Source of the DNA: Rhinopomastus cyanomelas
Taxonomy: Eukaryota; Chordata; Aves; Bucerotiformes; Rhinopomastidae
Length of the DNA stretch: 64,000 nucleotides
Direction: 5' to 3'
Assembly (NCBI GenBank): GCA_013400115.1
Contig: VXBP01002556.1
Coordinates: 625,120-689,119, forward strand
Each line of letters opens with the position of its first letter. Position 1 is the stretch's first letter. A model generated the notes under the pieces. The model did no database searches. It saw only the letters and a program-made list of their open reading frames with translations, and had not been told where the DNA came from. Made by a program: the position numbers and the translations under genes. Positions 44,633-58,147 of the stretch are shown one piece after another.

Positions 44633-47600
44633 AGTTTGAGCGTGGTCTGATAGGCTCTTGCTTCAAGGATGGGCACACATTTGTCTCTTAGGAGAGTAAC
44701 GAAGCCCCAGCTCTACAGGGAGGTGGCCATACAGGGCCTGGAGCCAGTGTCTAGGAGGGCTCCGTTCCAGATGGTACTACTGGGTCCTCGCTGGGGTCCT
44801 CTGCTCTGTCTGATGTGGCAGAACATTTCCTAGGGGCAAGCAGAAGAGAGGGCTATCCATAGACTGTCCCAAGCTGTTACATTTTGGGGTTAGGTTACAG
44901 CAAACCTCATTTATGTTATAAGGGCTAGTGGGCTTAGGTGTGTCCTGAAATGGGGTTATTGCAGATGCAGATGGAGTCAGCTGGAACTGGCTGTGTGAGG
45001 CATGGGCATCCCTGATCTGTCTTCACAGAAGCCAGTTCTTTGTGTCCTCACTGCCAGCACCTTGCCACAAACACCCAGAACAGTCATAAATAGACACAGA
45101 GCCCCAAACTCTTAATTTATACAACAGTATTTCTTAGTTCTCTGTGGTAAGTGCTCTTCAAAACCCAGGAGACCTCCAACCTTGAAAAGTGAGGTTTAGG
45201 AGGACTGCGAAGCAAGCAACATGGCTCAGGAGCAAAGTGAATTTCAAAGGTGTTTAAAAGACACTCACAGCCAAGTTCACATGCCATCAGTTTCTGTTAT
45301 CACAGCAGACCACCGCTCTCAAGGCCATGTCTCTTTCTCTGGTTTTTTTTTTGTCTTATTGCCTCCTCACATCATACTGATGCAGTCTCATTTTCTGCTT
45401 CCCTGGACACCTCCTGCAGTCACTCACCCATGTGAGGTGAGTATTTTTCACTTCTTTTGCACCTTCACTTTTCAAAGCTTTTCAGCTGAATGAGGAAAAA
45501 CTTCCTTCTATTTATTTCAGAATCCTCCTTCTATTTCTTGGGAAAACCTGAAACTCCCCCTCCTTGGTTACTGATGTGTGCCACTACTATACACAGCCAT
45601 GTCCTCAAAACGTCGTTTCAAAATACACCTGAATGCTGTAGTGCACAGTCTGCAAATGAAGGACTAATTACAAATACCTTCATTTTATTCAGCCTTTACC
45701 TGACACATTCTGCATCCTCAGCAGCTTTCATGACGTGTTGGAGGCAGGAAGAGAAATAACAGTGGGGACAAAACTTAGTAAATACAAAATTCAAACCCCA
45801 TTTTATCTGAGGCTGTGCATAAGCATCTAATATCCACTTTATAACCCATGGGACACAATTTAAAAGATGGATACTTCTATCTGTGTCTTCATGGTTAGAC
45901 TTCTTGTGCACCCAGTTATGCAGAACAGCAGAGATCAGTGTTGTCAGGAGGCCAGCTGATAGCAACTGGATATATTTGTGGGCTGGGACATAGACTGCAG
46001 CCATCTGTAGCTACTTTAATAAACTACCAGCACATTGTACCTACACAACATCAGCTGCTTCAGCCTCTTCTTAGCCCTTATAGTTTGATCCAGTAGGTAG
46101 CAGGGACAAAACAGTATTGCCACTGCAATGCAGACTGAATACATAAAAGCAGCCAGGACCAGCCTGGTGGCCTTTCTGCCCGAGTGGGACGATGTGATAC
46201 TGTGTACAGTGGGATCTTAAAGCATAGATGCTCTTTTGTCACTTTGTCATCAAATCACTCTAACTGGGTTTTACTGGGGCGTTGCCTGGCTTCCAACCCT
46301 TAGGATTCCTCAAGGGCACTCTCTTCCTCTCTCTGTCACTGCATGGGTAAGATGGAGTTTCCAAAAAACTGGGAACCTAAAGAAGTTAGTGTTGACTTGG
46401 AGCAAAAGTCTCCGTACACTGGCCGCAAGACACCTTGCTCTTGGAGAACAAAGTGAGCGAAGACATTTAAGAGTGTTAGAAGGAAGGAGATGAAATAAAC
46501 TTCCATGTGAAGCAAAGGACAAAAGTAAAAATCTCATTAAGTTCATTTTTCAAAGAAGACTTGATTGTTTGAGTCAATTCAATCAACTTCAGCTTTCTGA
46601 AACTTGGACATCTCTTCTCAGTAAAATTCTTTGTTAGAAACTTAAACTAGATTTCCACTATTTCAATTCTCAGAGGAGTGTGGATGCCTCACTAAAACTG
46701 AACATGACTCTTTTAGGAAGTAGCTGTAAGATGGGAAGAAATCTTACCTTGGAAGACAATAAGCCCCAGATAAGTTTAGAGAATGTGCCCTGCGTTGGGT
46801 TTGAAAGTAAAGGTCAGATGGTAGACAGTGTCTGTGTTTCCCTCGTATCATGTTTAGGACTGGTATACAACAGGCAACAAAACTTCAAGCTGTTCCAAGC
46901 CAATTCAGGTCAACAAATGAAGCACAGGCATCCAGTACATGATCCAGGTGAACCAGGCCTCCAAAATAATGCTCAGAGCTAGTTACTGGCCTCTGCCCTC
47001 AGCCCTCTCTCATCAAAGAATGTACCTCTGTCCTCCTTAGCCTCTCTCTCCCCATCATTAGATGCTACAATTTGCCCATTTCTGTGGATTTACATGGTCA
47101 TAAAACTATGCCCAAACTCTGAGGTGTGAATCCAGACCATAAAAGACACGATTCTAAGAGAAGTCTATTTCAAAATTAGGATCATTTGGCAGAAGGAGGA
47201 ATGAGGGTGCGGATACGCTGAGTTTGGGAACAATCTGAGCTAGACTGTAATGGACAGAATAGGCTTTTTGTCTGTGCTCCAGGTCTCATTCATTTGACTG
47301 AGATCTGGCCAAAGCACGTAGCTTTGTCTATAAGAACTCAGTCCTGTTTAAGATGTTGAGGTGGAGCATTTGCCTAGGGAAAAAAAAGAAAAGAAAGTGA
47401 ACTTTCTGTTCACTGTTCACATGATACTGCTGTGTGTATAAAAGCAGCAAAAAGTCAAGTTCCTATCCCTGCAGAGGAATTTGCAGGACTGAGACCAAAT
47501 TAATCCTAGGAGCTACATTTCACAGGGCTGTGATTCTATAGCCTGAGTAGGTGCTCAGGAGTATATTAGTCGCAACAGACTATTCTGCCTTTCTTCCAGC

Positions 47601-47789
47601 TGCCTGTTTAGAGGAGCATGGGGCTTATGTAGGGCTTATACCATATTTGTAATGTGGATACAGACACACACTGGAGCATACCAATACCCTGTGGCACCTC
47701 AAGTGGATGAAATATCAAATATGAGCCTCTAGTGTGCACTTGCAGCTCAGAAAACTAACCGCATGCAGGGCAGCAGCAGAAGTGTGGCT
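44633..47789. other. Unique intergenic DNA
   Basis: No gene or transposon recognised. It is somewhat more GC-rich at 44700-45060. Short open frames carry no recognisable domain. Confidence 0.5.
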
Positions 47790-48290
47790 ACAGTTCAAAC
47801 TACTCTATCCAGCTCTGGTGGCCTCAACAGAAGAAAGACACGAACCTGTTGGAGCTGGTCCAGAGGAGGGCCACTGGAACTCCTCTGCTGTGATGACAAG
47901 ATGTGAAAGTTAGGATTGTTTAGCCAAGAAAAGAGATTTTTGGGAAGACCTTACTGCAGCCTTTCAGTACTTAGAAGGAACTTGCAAGAAAGATGGAAAT
48001 AGAATTTTTACTAAGGCCTGTAGCAATAGGATAAGGAGTAACAGGTTTGAATCATAAAAAGAGGTAGATCTAGACTGGACAGAAGGAAGAGATGTTTGTC
48101 GTGAAGGTGTTGAGACACTGGCACAGGTTGCCCAGAGAAGTTGTGGATGCCTAATTACTGGAAGTGTCCAAGGTCAGGTTGGACAGGGCTTTGACCAGCT
48201 TGATCTAGTGAAAGATGCTCCTGCCAATGGCAGAGGGACCCCTTCCTACTCAAGCCAATTGAGTTGATCCTGCAATTCTATAACACTATC
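47790..48290 (+). mobile_element. Old CR1 LINE fragment
   Basis: A diverged plus-strand CR1 with the blocks GGTCCAGAGGAGGGCCACTG, GAGACACTGGCACAGGTTGC, GGTCAGGTTGGACAGGGCTT and TTGATCTAGTGAAAGATG. The 3' end is decayed (GATCCTGCAATTCTATAAC). Deletions remove the central coding part. Confidence 0.88.
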
Positions 48291-49839
48291 CAGTCCACTT
48301 CTCTTGGCATCCGGTCCTGCCTTCAGTCCAGATCCTAATTGTTTTTGCAGGTACGTGGCACATGGCACAGTTCAGCTGCCTCTCCCTTCAATGCAAGTGC
48401 TAATGAAATGCTCCAGCAGGAAAACCAGCAACCAGTTGCATCAGCTCTGTGCAATATGCAGTAAGTTGTAGCTCAGAGGCACGAACAAACTTCATATCAT
48501 CTCTAACCCTGCAGAGAAATCTGTGCAAAATTTCTTTAGATGAGCTCAGAATCTGGAAATCTTTTATCCTGAAGATTGATTTGTATGAATGTTGTCACTG
48601 TGCTTAAGAATAAGGGTCACCAGTGATCTGAAGGACAGGGAGAATCAACTTGCATTTTACAGTGAGAGAAAGCTCTTCATTGTCCGTCTCAGGAAGGCCA
48701 GTAGTCCAGCTCTCACTGCAAACCCTTACACCTCTCCGTGCTCTATCACACAGTCATTTTACTGCTATTCATGACATGTTAATGTTTCTTTGTCCCAACA
48801 CAAACTTGCAGCTGCCAACACAGCCAACACTAACTACCAGGAAATGATCTGTCTGAGAAGGAAATGTTGCAAGCTATCAAGTCTTCACAATGTGCTAAAA
48901 CATCCGTAGAGGCAGACTGCCAGGGGGTTATTATAAACTATGGACCATATGTTCTCTTAGCTTCCATAGTTCTGAAGAAGGAAATGTGTCATCAAATAAT
49001 CCTGAAGGGAAGGGAGAATGCACTGTAGATGGGAAGAAGCACAACAATTCTTTTCTGGTGTGTTACCCCAGCATCTGCTTTCCTAAAGAGTGTGAAGGCT
49101 AAAAAGACCAATAAAGATATAAAAAGGGGGTTTTTACTAGAGTACAGATAGGAATAAATTTGGCAAGGACTCCTCACTCAGAAGGTGTGATAGATGTCTG
49201 AGGAAATCCTGCTGTCATTCAGGCTAGTGCAAGAAACAATAACATTCCAAGTCATGTACCGCTGTTGGCTGTAGTCAGGACAGGTATGTCAAGACTCGTG
49301 TGCATCACAAGAATCGAGGTGGACTGCACAGGTAACCACCCCATCCAGCCTTGCTGACCTTGCTGTTGAACCAGCTCCATAGATATCCAGTGCAGATATG
49401 ACTGGCATTGGATAATATCTAAGTGTGGCAAGACAGATCCACATAGGAACCAGAGACTGACCAGAGGCTGCATCAACCTTTACCAATTGTTACCCCGGTA
49501 ACAACTTCTTTACAGGCTACTGGTTTTTCTGTACTGGTATCAGACAGTGCAGGTAACACTGCCCCTTCCACTCCTGACTCCTGTGATTGCAGAACACTGA
49601 ACCGCATGGGCTATGACATATTTTTCTCCATTCACCTGACAGCTGATGTCATTGATACCCAGAATGATTATCACACTTCAGTGCCAGAGCCCTTTGGAGC
49701 TTGAATACTTGTTGACAAGCCGACTTTAAGAGTGAATCTGTAACACCTGAGGTGGGGAGGCCAGCTGGTCCATTGGAAAGAGAGATTGCAGTGCATGGTA
49801 GGTAGCTTCGAGCATATGCTTCATATTAGACAAGATTAG
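48291..49839. other. Unique intergenic DNA
   Basis: No gene or transposon recognised. Confidence 0.5.
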
Positions 49840-50125
49840 AAGCACAGAATGCTTTGGGTTTGAATGGACATTTAAAGGTCATCTAGTCTAACACCCACTG
49901 CACTAAGTAGGAACATCTTCAGCTACATCAGGTTGCTAAGAGCCCCATCAAACCTTGAAGGTCACTTGAATGTTTCCATTTTCATCTACCACCTCTCTGG
50001 GCAACCTCTTCCAGTGTTTCATCAGTCTTACAACAAAAATTTATTCCTTCTATATAGTCTAAATTTTCTGCATTTTAGCTTAAAACCATCACTCCTTGTT
50101 CTGTCACAACAGGTCCTGCTTAGGG
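49840..50125 (-). mobile_element. Old CR1 3' fragment
   Basis: Minus strand: AGCACAGAATGCTTTGGGTT, GGTCATCTAGTCTAACACCC, CCACCTCTCTGGGCAACCTC and CACTCCTTGTTCTGTCAC mark an old CR1 3' end similar to the one at 0.2-1.1 kb. Confidence 0.88.
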
Positions 50126-50216
50126 AAGAAGTTCAATTTGTTCTTGCAAAGTACAAGATTGGTCAACTGATCACAAAACAGAAACACAATTATGACAGAT
50201 GCATGAAACAAATAAT

Positions 50217-50300
50217 AGAATCATAGAATCAGAATCTTCATGGCTGGAAAGGACCTCCAGGGTCATCAAGTCCAGCCCTTTCTCCTCCCGAAGCACAACC
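50217..50300 (-). mobile_element. CR1 tail-only fragment
   Basis: AATCATAGAATCAGAATCTT and GGACCTCCAGGGTCATCAAG are the reverse complement of a CR1 3' end. Only about 80 bp are present. Confidence 0.85.
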
Positions 50301-50339
50301 GCTGAAGCACAACCTAACTAAAAGAGAACACATATAATA

Positions 50340-50412
50340 TATTGGGGGATTGGACTAGATGATCTTTCAAGGTCCCTTCCAATCCATAATGATTCTATGA
50401 TTCTATGATATT
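50340..50412 (+). mobile_element. CR1 tail-only fragment
   Basis: GGGGGATTGGACTAGATGAT, CAAGGTCCCTTCCAATCCAT and AATGATTCTATGATTCTATG: about 70 bp of a young-looking CR1 3' end. It faces the minus-strand tail 40 bp to the left. Confidence 0.93.
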
Positions 50413-51849
50413 TGATGGTCCCATAACAAAGTTGTGCTTTCTGAAATGTTTCTAAATAGCTCCTCAACTTTGTCCAGTTAAAATGTTTTAGAGCTCTATT
50501 TGCATAAATGTTAGAGGCTGGAAGAAATGTTTGCTGCTCATTTCTGCCACAGCTGCATTTGCCCAGGGTATGATCTATCTCCACGGCGTGACCTAGACTT
50601 CCCTTGTCCTTTGAAGCATACGTAGAAGGCACAGACAAAGACATGGCAGTGCCTCCAAGGGGCATCTACAGCTTGTGGCCAGGTATTATTTGAGCTTATA
50701 AGGTTCCTCTCTCATTCACTCTGTCTGTATACATAAAAAATATACATAGATGTCGTGTGGGGACAGTCCAACTTTGTCCTTTTATCTGAGGCTTAAATGC
50801 CATAAGTGATGTATCTCCCAAGTAAGCAGGACTCTGCCAAGGAATTCCTTCCTCTGTCTTGACTCACGGTGTACTCTGAAATATGTGCTCCTTCTTTGTT
50901 TTTCTGAATTGGAACTAATAGAACCTACGTGGTGCAGCTGTGGGAGTGACTCATCAGAATGGCTCTGCACATGACATCCTGTGACAAAAAATCTCATATT
51001 TTTAAGATAAAAAATGTCTTAGTTTCATTAATTTCTTCCTCAAGGGGAGCTAATTTTATTTTGAAGGGGAAACAGTAAAATTAATATTAGACTACACCAA
51101 TCTGTCAAGATTGCAAACATGAAAACCATATCAAGAATATGTTATGCTTCAAATTTCATTGGATTAGTATTTTTTTCATGCTTTCCAGGCAGAGCTTAGG
51201 AGTATCTACATCAAGGTTTAAGATGCAAAACATATGGCAGAGGAAATGGGAACTAACGAAAAGAGAAATGTTTTGCTAACAAGTGCACTTTACTTTGTAG
51301 ATTCTTCCTCAGGAGTAAGGAATAAACTTGGAATTTGATAGCTGGAGGGGAAAATGGTAGAGAACCTTCAGGATCTGAATATCTGACCCCTAAAAGTCCA
51401 GAGTGAATGAACTGTCACTTTCATGTAATATAAAAAAATAATAATGATTGATGGAATAATCTATCGATGTTTTGTTGTTTTGGTTTTTGTTGAATTCTTC
51501 TGTTTGGTTGGGATTTTTGGAGGAGAATAATGTCAGTTCTTTTATGAGACAATTCTGACAGTTCTACAAGGCCTGACACTGGAAGTAACATTCACCTGGT
51601 TGAAGATATAAACTTGAAGTGGCTTTTTTTTTATCTTTCATAGATATATTTGCACATATCACCTCAAAGAAAGACATCTAGCACACAGTCAACTCTGCTA
51701 CACCCAAGATCCCAGTTTTCAGGTATTTAACTTCTATACTGACTGTGGCTGAAGAAAGGATAGTAAAGACAGTGTTTCCCTAGACCCTTTAATACAAGAT
51801 TGCTGTGGCTAGTGGCACTCTAGCATCTGGACAGGGGCTAGGCTAGGCT
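50413..51849. other. Unique intergenic DNA
   Basis: No gene or transposon recognised. AT-rich around 51000-51500. Confidence 0.5.
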
Positions 51850-52165
51850 AGAATCACAGAATCACTCTGGTTGGAAAAGACCCCTGAGATCGTCGAGTCC
51901 AACCATCTACCCTACCTTACAAGTTCACCCCTAAACCATATCCTTCAATATCTCATCCAAATGATCTTTAAACACACCCAGGGATGGCTACTCAACCACT
52001 TCCCTGAGAAGCACATTCCAGTCCCTGACACCCTTTCTGTGAAAATATTTCTCCTAATATCAAGTCTAAACCTACCCTGTTGTAGTTTCAACCCATTCCC
52101 TCTTGTTTATCACTAATTGCTTGTGAGACTAGACCAGCACCAACCTCTCCACATCTATCTAGAGA
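51850..52165 (-). mobile_element. CR1 LINE 3' fragment
   Basis: Minus strand: AGAATCACAGAATCACTCTG, TCGTCGAGTCCAACCATCTA, ACAAGTTCACCCCTAAACCA and TTCTCCTAATATCAAGTC. It is the same subtype as at 23.4 and 28.3 kb and ends in the decayed ORF2 C-terminal region. Confidence 0.92.
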
Positions 52166-52369
52166 CAGGGTAGAGCATCAGACTGGGAAGGGACAGCAGT
52201 GGGAATTCTGCTCAAAGTGGGTGTGGGCCATATGCAAAACCTCAGGGCAAGTAAGCTGCTGTGTGTACCCTAATATTCTCTGTACCTATGTTCCTAGGAC
52301 TTTTATCCAAGATGGAGTAGACAGTGGAAAATGTCATTATCTATGTCTTCAAAAATAGGCAACCGCTTT

Positions 52370-53140
52370 CAGCCACAAATTGGGAATGATCCTGAGCTCT
52401 TGCTGAGACCAAGACCCTGGTCAGTACCTGGTTAAGACAGTTCTCATTGGCATTGATGGAGGCATAGGAGGAGATCAGCTTGGTCAAGCAAGACCTGTCT
52501 TTCATAAACTTGTGCTGGCTGGCCCTGACCCCCTGGCTGTCCTGCATTTGCTGTGTGATTATGCTCAGGATGCTCCAGAATCTTCCCCAGCACCAAGGTC
52601 AGGCTGACAGGCCTGTAGTTGCCTGCATCATCCTTCCTTCCTTTCCTGTGGCTGGGAGTCACATTAGTAGCCTCCTGTGTTAGCCAGGAGTGTTGTTAAA
52701 TGATGGAGAGTGTCCTGGCAACCTTCTCCAACAGTACCCTCAGCACTCTTGGATGGATCCAATCTGGCCCCATAGACTTTTAAGTGTCCAGGTGACTTAC
52801 CAGGTCACTGATGGCTTTCTCTTGGATTATGAGCAGTGTATCCTGCTTTCCATGCCTGCCTGCCAGCTCAGGAGGCTGAATATCCTGAGGTTAAATGGAC
52901 AGGTAAGTTCTGATTTTCTCTTTGCATACCCTAGTTAGATCTCTGTAATCTTCTTGAGTTGCCTGTCCTTTCTTCCAAAGGTGATAAACTTTCCTTTCTT
53001 ATCTGACTCAGCAGAAGCTTCCTGCTCAGCCAGGCTGGTCTTCTTCCTCATTGGTTCATCTTGCAGCGTATGAGAGCATTCTTGAATTAAAAATTCATCT
53101 TCCAGAAGGTGAAGAGCTGGCCCTGTGCATCCTCACAGTG
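52370..53140 (-). mobile_element. CR1 ORF2 fragment: linker to early reverse transcriptase
   Basis: The minus-strand coding traces are in CR1 order. From right to left there is a decayed linker (reverse complement of CAGCCAGGCTGGTCTTCTTC near 53029), then GPDWIHPRVL near 52745-52775, NYRPVSLT at about 52597-52622, and QDSQGVRASQHKFMKDRSCL followed by TKLISSY. Motif A and everything beyond are missing. Frames shift several times, so this is a pseudogene. A CR1 3' end lies 200 bp to the left on the same strand, but its subtype and the intervening DNA give no proof that they are one insertion. Confidence 0.85.
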
Positions 53141-53611
53141 AAAGTCAAGGATAGGCTAAAGTGAAAGCACTTGCTTTGTGTGAAAGGACACTTAGGCCAG
53201 TGGTACAGCATTGCCTCCCACACTCCCATTGGTATGTGTCACACCTTGAAAAGGGTATTAAACATTAGATGAGACAACAGAGAAACTTCTAGTCAACTGG
53301 CATTCCATTCTGCTCTGTCTGCACTCCCTACACTCCTCCAAAAGCCATCCTAGTGTTTCCCCAGGTTTGTGAAACCTTCCATTGATGCAGTGAAGTTTCA
53401 TCGGGTCTCCTGGTTTTTCAGGTGACACCTAGACCATTCTGGCAGTGTTCTTTGAGAGCACAGCTGTCCCCATCCTGCAAGCTTCCCTCCAACACTTGGT
53501 CTCCATCTTAGCATGAGCAAAGTAGCCGGTTTCCCACACACATATATCAAGATCTTGTGATTAAAACTTTGGCTAAGTCTTCAGGAGAGCTCAGTCTTGA
53601 GAGGAAAGTGG
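53141..53611. other. No gene or repeat recognised
   Basis: Apparently unique spacer. Confidence 0.45.
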
Positions 53612-53768
53612 CTGCCCAGGGAGGTGGTTGATGTTTAAAAGTTGTTTAAAAGTTGTGTAGTTTTTGAGTTTAGGGACATGTTTTAGCATTGGGCTGGGTC
53701 CAGTTCAGTTGATGATTGTACTGGATGATCTTAAATGTCTTTCTAACCTAAACAATTCTATGATTCCT
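53612..53768 (+). mobile_element. Old CR1 3'-end fragment
   Basis: GGCTGCCCAGGGAGGTGGTT, GTTTAGGGACATGTTTTAGC, ATTGTACTGGATGATCTTAA and CAATTCTATGATTCC are a CR1 3' end resembling the one at 15.9 kb. TTGTTTAAAAG is locally duplicated at 53634-53654. Confidence 0.88.
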
Positions 53769-56700
53769 GTAGTAAACCATTTAAGAAAGAGGTAAAGTTA
53801 TTACTGCTTTCTGACAGACTTCGAACTTTACTGGTTTGCTAAAGATTTGTCAACATTTGGACTAAAACTTAACTCAAATATCCACCATGAGTTTCTCTGT
53901 GAGCAGCTTCCAGTAAGACTCAGCTCATCTGACACTAGCAATCCTAGGACTGGGATGTGGCTTTTCCTGTCAAGTGCAGCCAGGTACTGGCTTAGACCAA
54001 AGCTTAGTACTTGTATAATAAAAGTCAGGTCAAATGAATCGCAGTGTTGGTGACCATGTCTTACTAAGACCTGGGAAATTTCTTAAGACATAAAGAAAAA
54101 TGAAACCAGATGAGGATCTGATTATGTTTATGTTGCCAAAGTGGCCCAAGGCACATGACCTGTGCTGTATGCCCAGGGGCTGGAGCTGCACTCTCTGAAA
54201 CACCACTCAAGTGATGTTGAGGAAGAGGTCATGGTTTGACCCACTCCTGTTCAACTAGCTGAGCCCCACTACTTCCATTTTGCTTCCCTCTGCCCTGCAC
54301 AGCCCTCCAAGTGTGTCTCCAAGACTTCCTTTCCAGTGTGTGCAACACAAGCTACAGCCTTTCCACTGTGAAAAGAGCTTCCTGCAGGACTGAGACTCAC
54401 AGCTTCTCACCAGTGGGGATCTCAGCCTGGAAAAAAAGCCTCATGAACAAAGCAGTAATTGTAGTTTAGTGCCTTCAAGGAACACACTATATTCAACATG
54501 GAAGAGACTCAGGGTCTAGGATTATGTAGCCTTTTTCAGTGGCCTCATGGCAGCATGCTTTCTCAGCAAGATGCTCTGTGGCTTCAGTTTTATGCAGCGA
54601 GGCAGATGTCATCTATGATGCAGATGTAGTCTATGGTACAATCAAGAGTGTATAAGCAAGTTACAGAGTTCTGTGTACTGATTCATGCATCCTGAACACA
54701 ACACGTCTTCAGAGAGATTAGATTATTTGACTCAGCTCTGCTCCGCACTAAAGCTCCTGAAGACAACCAGTGTTTGATCATCCCAAGCAGTAAAACTAAT
54801 GGGACAAGAAAAACATAATTACATTTTTAGAGGAATGAAAACGTGCTATTTAAACTGAAAAACTGCACTTTCATGCTTTCTGAACTTTTCCAATGATTTA
54901 GAAGACATTTTCAGCCTGTGCAAAAGTGATATGGATATTGAACCAGGAGTCAAATCCTTAACAGTTTGAACTGGCATAGTTCCAGCTGGTGCTAGAGCAA
55001 TTAAATTCAAGTAGGAATTTATCTCAATAAACAAACAAACAAGATTCATCAAATTGTGACTGAACTTGTCTGGACTGGTAACTCATTAAACCAGCATTTA
55101 AGGTTGTTATTGGCAGTTGTAATGCAAGTGAAATTGCAGGGTTCTTTTGAAATCACAATAATGAACAAGGGATGTTCTTATCTTGCACATGGAAGATAAT
55201 TCTATGGTGAGGGAAAATTGCACATCCTCTCCCTCTGCCTCATACTGCCAGCTAATCACTCACAGCAGAGGACACTGGGGATTCCCACATGCTGGAGTGC
55301 AGCCAGCAGCAGGATAATGCAGATGAACTTCAATGGAAGGACAGGATTTGGGACAGTTCAGGAGAGTTTCCATTCTCAGCTAAATGTCAGCACCCATTAC
55401 GATTCAGGCAGGTCAGTTTTTGCTCTCTAATGAGCCAGGTGCAGATTGCTGACATGGCCACAGCAGCACAATGCTGTCCAAGCCCAGCCTTTGCTTCATG
55501 TGGGATACTGAGTGAAAGACAGGCTCTCCAAACTGTTAATGTATTCACTCTCCAGGCAGGTCAAATGGTAATTAACCTCAGGCTTGTTGCTGCTGCTTTG
55601 AGAGCTAACTCAGGTCACACCATGCAGCTACGATTTGATCTACCATACGTGGAAAGCAGTAAAGGTGTGCAAGTGTCTTGGAAGCTTTGAAAAGAAGGGC
55701 ACAGGCTGAACAAGCACCTCTTTGAACAGGGTGGACGCAGCCAGAGGAAGCACTCCACACAGAGAGCTTGCTCTGGCCAGCTGAGGACACATAGGGCCAT
55801 CTCTAACACTGGCCGTGCTCCCTACAGCCCTGGCTTTGCAGTGCCAGGCAACCCTCCAGCTGTGCAGATTCAGCCTTGCCTAATGGATAAGATGTCCAGA
55901 GGTGGCTCTGCTGATGGACGTAGACAAAAATATGACACTTCAGGCACAGAGTTTCATTACTCTCATGGCAGCACTCTCACAGCAGTTTGTCCTTTGGACA
56001 TCTTTTCTAGAAAGACTGGACTTGCCAGTGGGCTTTCTGCTGTGCTACTTCTCTCTGCTAGAGACATGAAGATCTATTGGCAGTAAAAGTAGGTTTAATG
56101 CCACGCCTTGATAGCAACCTTGATACTGTGAAAACTCAAAATTAGGTACTCAAGGTAAACTGGTCAAATTTTACTGGAGAACACAGGGAAAAAACCAAGC
56201 TCAGTTAACAGGAAGAGATATCACTTAATCAGTCAGCAGTCAGCTAATAGGGGATATGCCTGTTATAAAACACTCCATGTAACTGCAAAAGTGGAATGCT
56301 GGAGTGATGTTGGCACCGAGTGATGCTGGAGCACTGCAGTGGTATTAACACCGAGTTTTCCACAGTTTCTTACAGAAAGAGCAGCCTCTTTTAAAACTGT
56401 GTGCAGGACTGAATGGGCATGTCAGGTACGTCTGTGAATGCATCGCAGGGGGGGTCGGGGTAATGACCACTGCATGCACCCCACACTGCGAAATATGATG
56501 ATTATCCTGAGGTTCAAAAGGCCTCAGCTGCATCTAAGCAAAGTACTTGACTCTTGCAGCAACTATTTCTCTTCTGTCCCATAACCTCTGTTAGATGCCA
56601 CTTGCTAGATTTCACCTAAAAAATTCTACTCTTTTGCTGGTTTTCTCTTGTTAATGGTTCTGCAAAGACAAGGACCCTGTGCAGCAGGGATCTGCTTTCC

Positions 56701-56974
56701 TTTGGCTTGGACAGCCCCTTGCTCTGCTGTCCCAGTCTCTGTAGGTCCTTGGGGGACTTAAGTTAGACACTATCCTTTAAACTAATTAACAGTCTTCTTA
56801 TGTTGGCCCACTGGTGTTGATGTTGGCAATAAAAAAAGAGAAGGGAAACATTACACTTGTTGAACATTCATTCCCCACATCTCAACACGAATTACAATGA
56901 CTGCGTTTTCCTTAGCGCAGAAGGTTTCTGTCGATCTGTTTAGCTTTACCCTTTTTTCTGCTGCTTTTATTGCT
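53769..56974. other. Unique intergenic DNA
   Basis: No gene or transposon recognised. The longest frame (55289-55690, 133 codons) is the longest outside repeats but has no recognisable domain or splice context. Confidence 0.5.
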
Positions 56975-57750
56975 GGGTCAATGGGCAGATGCCAACAGGA
57001 TGAGGTTTAACAGGGCCAAGCGCAGGGTCCTACACTTTTGCCACAACAACCCCCTGCAGCTACAGATTGGGGGATGAGTGGCTGGAGAGGAGCCTGGCAG
57101 AGAGGGACCTGGCAGTTCTGGTTGACAGCTGGTTGAACAGTGCCCAGGTGCCATGGAAGGCCAATGGCATCCTGGTTTGTATCAGGAATATATGGCCAGC
57201 AAGACTAGGGACATCATTGTCCCTCTTCACTGGGCACTGGGGAGGCCTCACCTCGAGCTCTGGGGGCAGTGCTAGGCCACTCGCTTCAAGAAAGAGATTG
57301 AGGAGCTGGAACTGGTCCAGAGGAGAATAGTGAGGCTGGGGAAGGGACTGGAGAGAAAGTCTGATGAGGAGAAGCTGAGGAAACTGAAAATGTTTAGCCT
57401 GGAGAAGAAGAGACTTGGGGGGGGACCTTATCACTGTAACTACCTGATGGGAAGTTGTAGACATGTGAGGATCAGGCTGTTCTTGCAGGCAACTAGCAAC
57501 AGGATGAGAAGGCAGGGCCTGAAGCTGCCAGGGGAGGGTTAGGTTGGGTGTTAGGAAGACCTTCCTCACAGAAAGGATGACCAGACATTGGAATGGACTG
57601 CCCAGGGTGGTGGAGGAGTCCCCATCTCTGGAGGTGTTTCAGGACAGACCGGATGTGGCACTTAGTATCATGGCCTAGCTAATTGTGGTGATATTAAGTC
57701 ATGGGCTGGGCTTGATGATCTCAGAGCTTTTTCCAGCCTCAATAATTCAT
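56975..57750 (+). mobile_element. Old CR1 LINE 3' part, about 780 bp
   Basis: A diverged but extended CR1, starting in the region after RT motif C (GCCAACAGGATGAGGTTTAA, corresponding to the FN-KGK region). It continues through GAGCCTGGCAGAGAGGGACC, AAGGCCAATGGCATCCTGG, TTTAGCCTGGAGAAGAAGAG and GACATTGGAATGGACTGCCC to GGCTTGATGATCTCAGAGCT and a degraded terminal repeat. Frameshifts are numerous. Its end meets a minus-strand CR1 tail, forming a tail-to-tail pair. Confidence 0.92.
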
Positions 57751-58030
57751 AGAATCATAGAACATTAGGGAGTGGAAGGGACCTCAAAAGATCATCTAGT
57801 TCAATCCCCCTGACACAGCAGGATCACCCAGACCAAGTCATAGAATCAGTCAGGGTTAGAAGGGACCACGGGATCATCCAGTTCCAACTCCCCTGCCGTG
57901 GCCAGGGACATCCTACCCTAGATCAGGCTGGCCAGAGCCTCGCCCAGCCCAGCCTTAAACATCTCCAAGGATGGGGCCTCAACCACCTCCCTGGGCAACT
58001 CATTCCAGGCTGTCACCACTCTCACAGTGA
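57748..58030 (-). mobile_element. Two-tailed CR1 chimera (minus strand)
   Basis: Read on the minus strand, a CR1 3' region (GCAACTCATTCCAGGCTGTC reversed; block GCTCTGGCCAGCCTGATCTA) ends in CTTCTAACCCTGACTGATTC followed by TATG. It then passes directly into a second CR1 3' end (ACTTGGTCTGGGTGATCCTG, GAGGTCCCTTCCACTCCCTA, ATTCTATGA). The join corresponds base for base to that at 17188/17189 and in 33595-33718. The first part is the same subtype as at 16.8-17.2 kb. Confidence 0.85.
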
Positions 58031-58147
58031 TAAGAGATCACTGTGATTTTTAAGTAGTAGTTCATGATGGTTAATCAGTCATCATCTCTAAAACACTGGG
58101 TGTTTTCAGTCATTGGATATTGGAAAAGAAAGGTGTGTGAGTAGAGA

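Noticed and set aside
55289..55690. 133-codon open frame outside repeats
   Set aside because: No recognisable domain, no homologous pattern known to me and no convincing splice signals. Length is within chance for 64 kb.
57060..57569. 169-codon minus-strand open frame
   Set aside because: Antisense of the plus-strand CR1 at 56975-57750.
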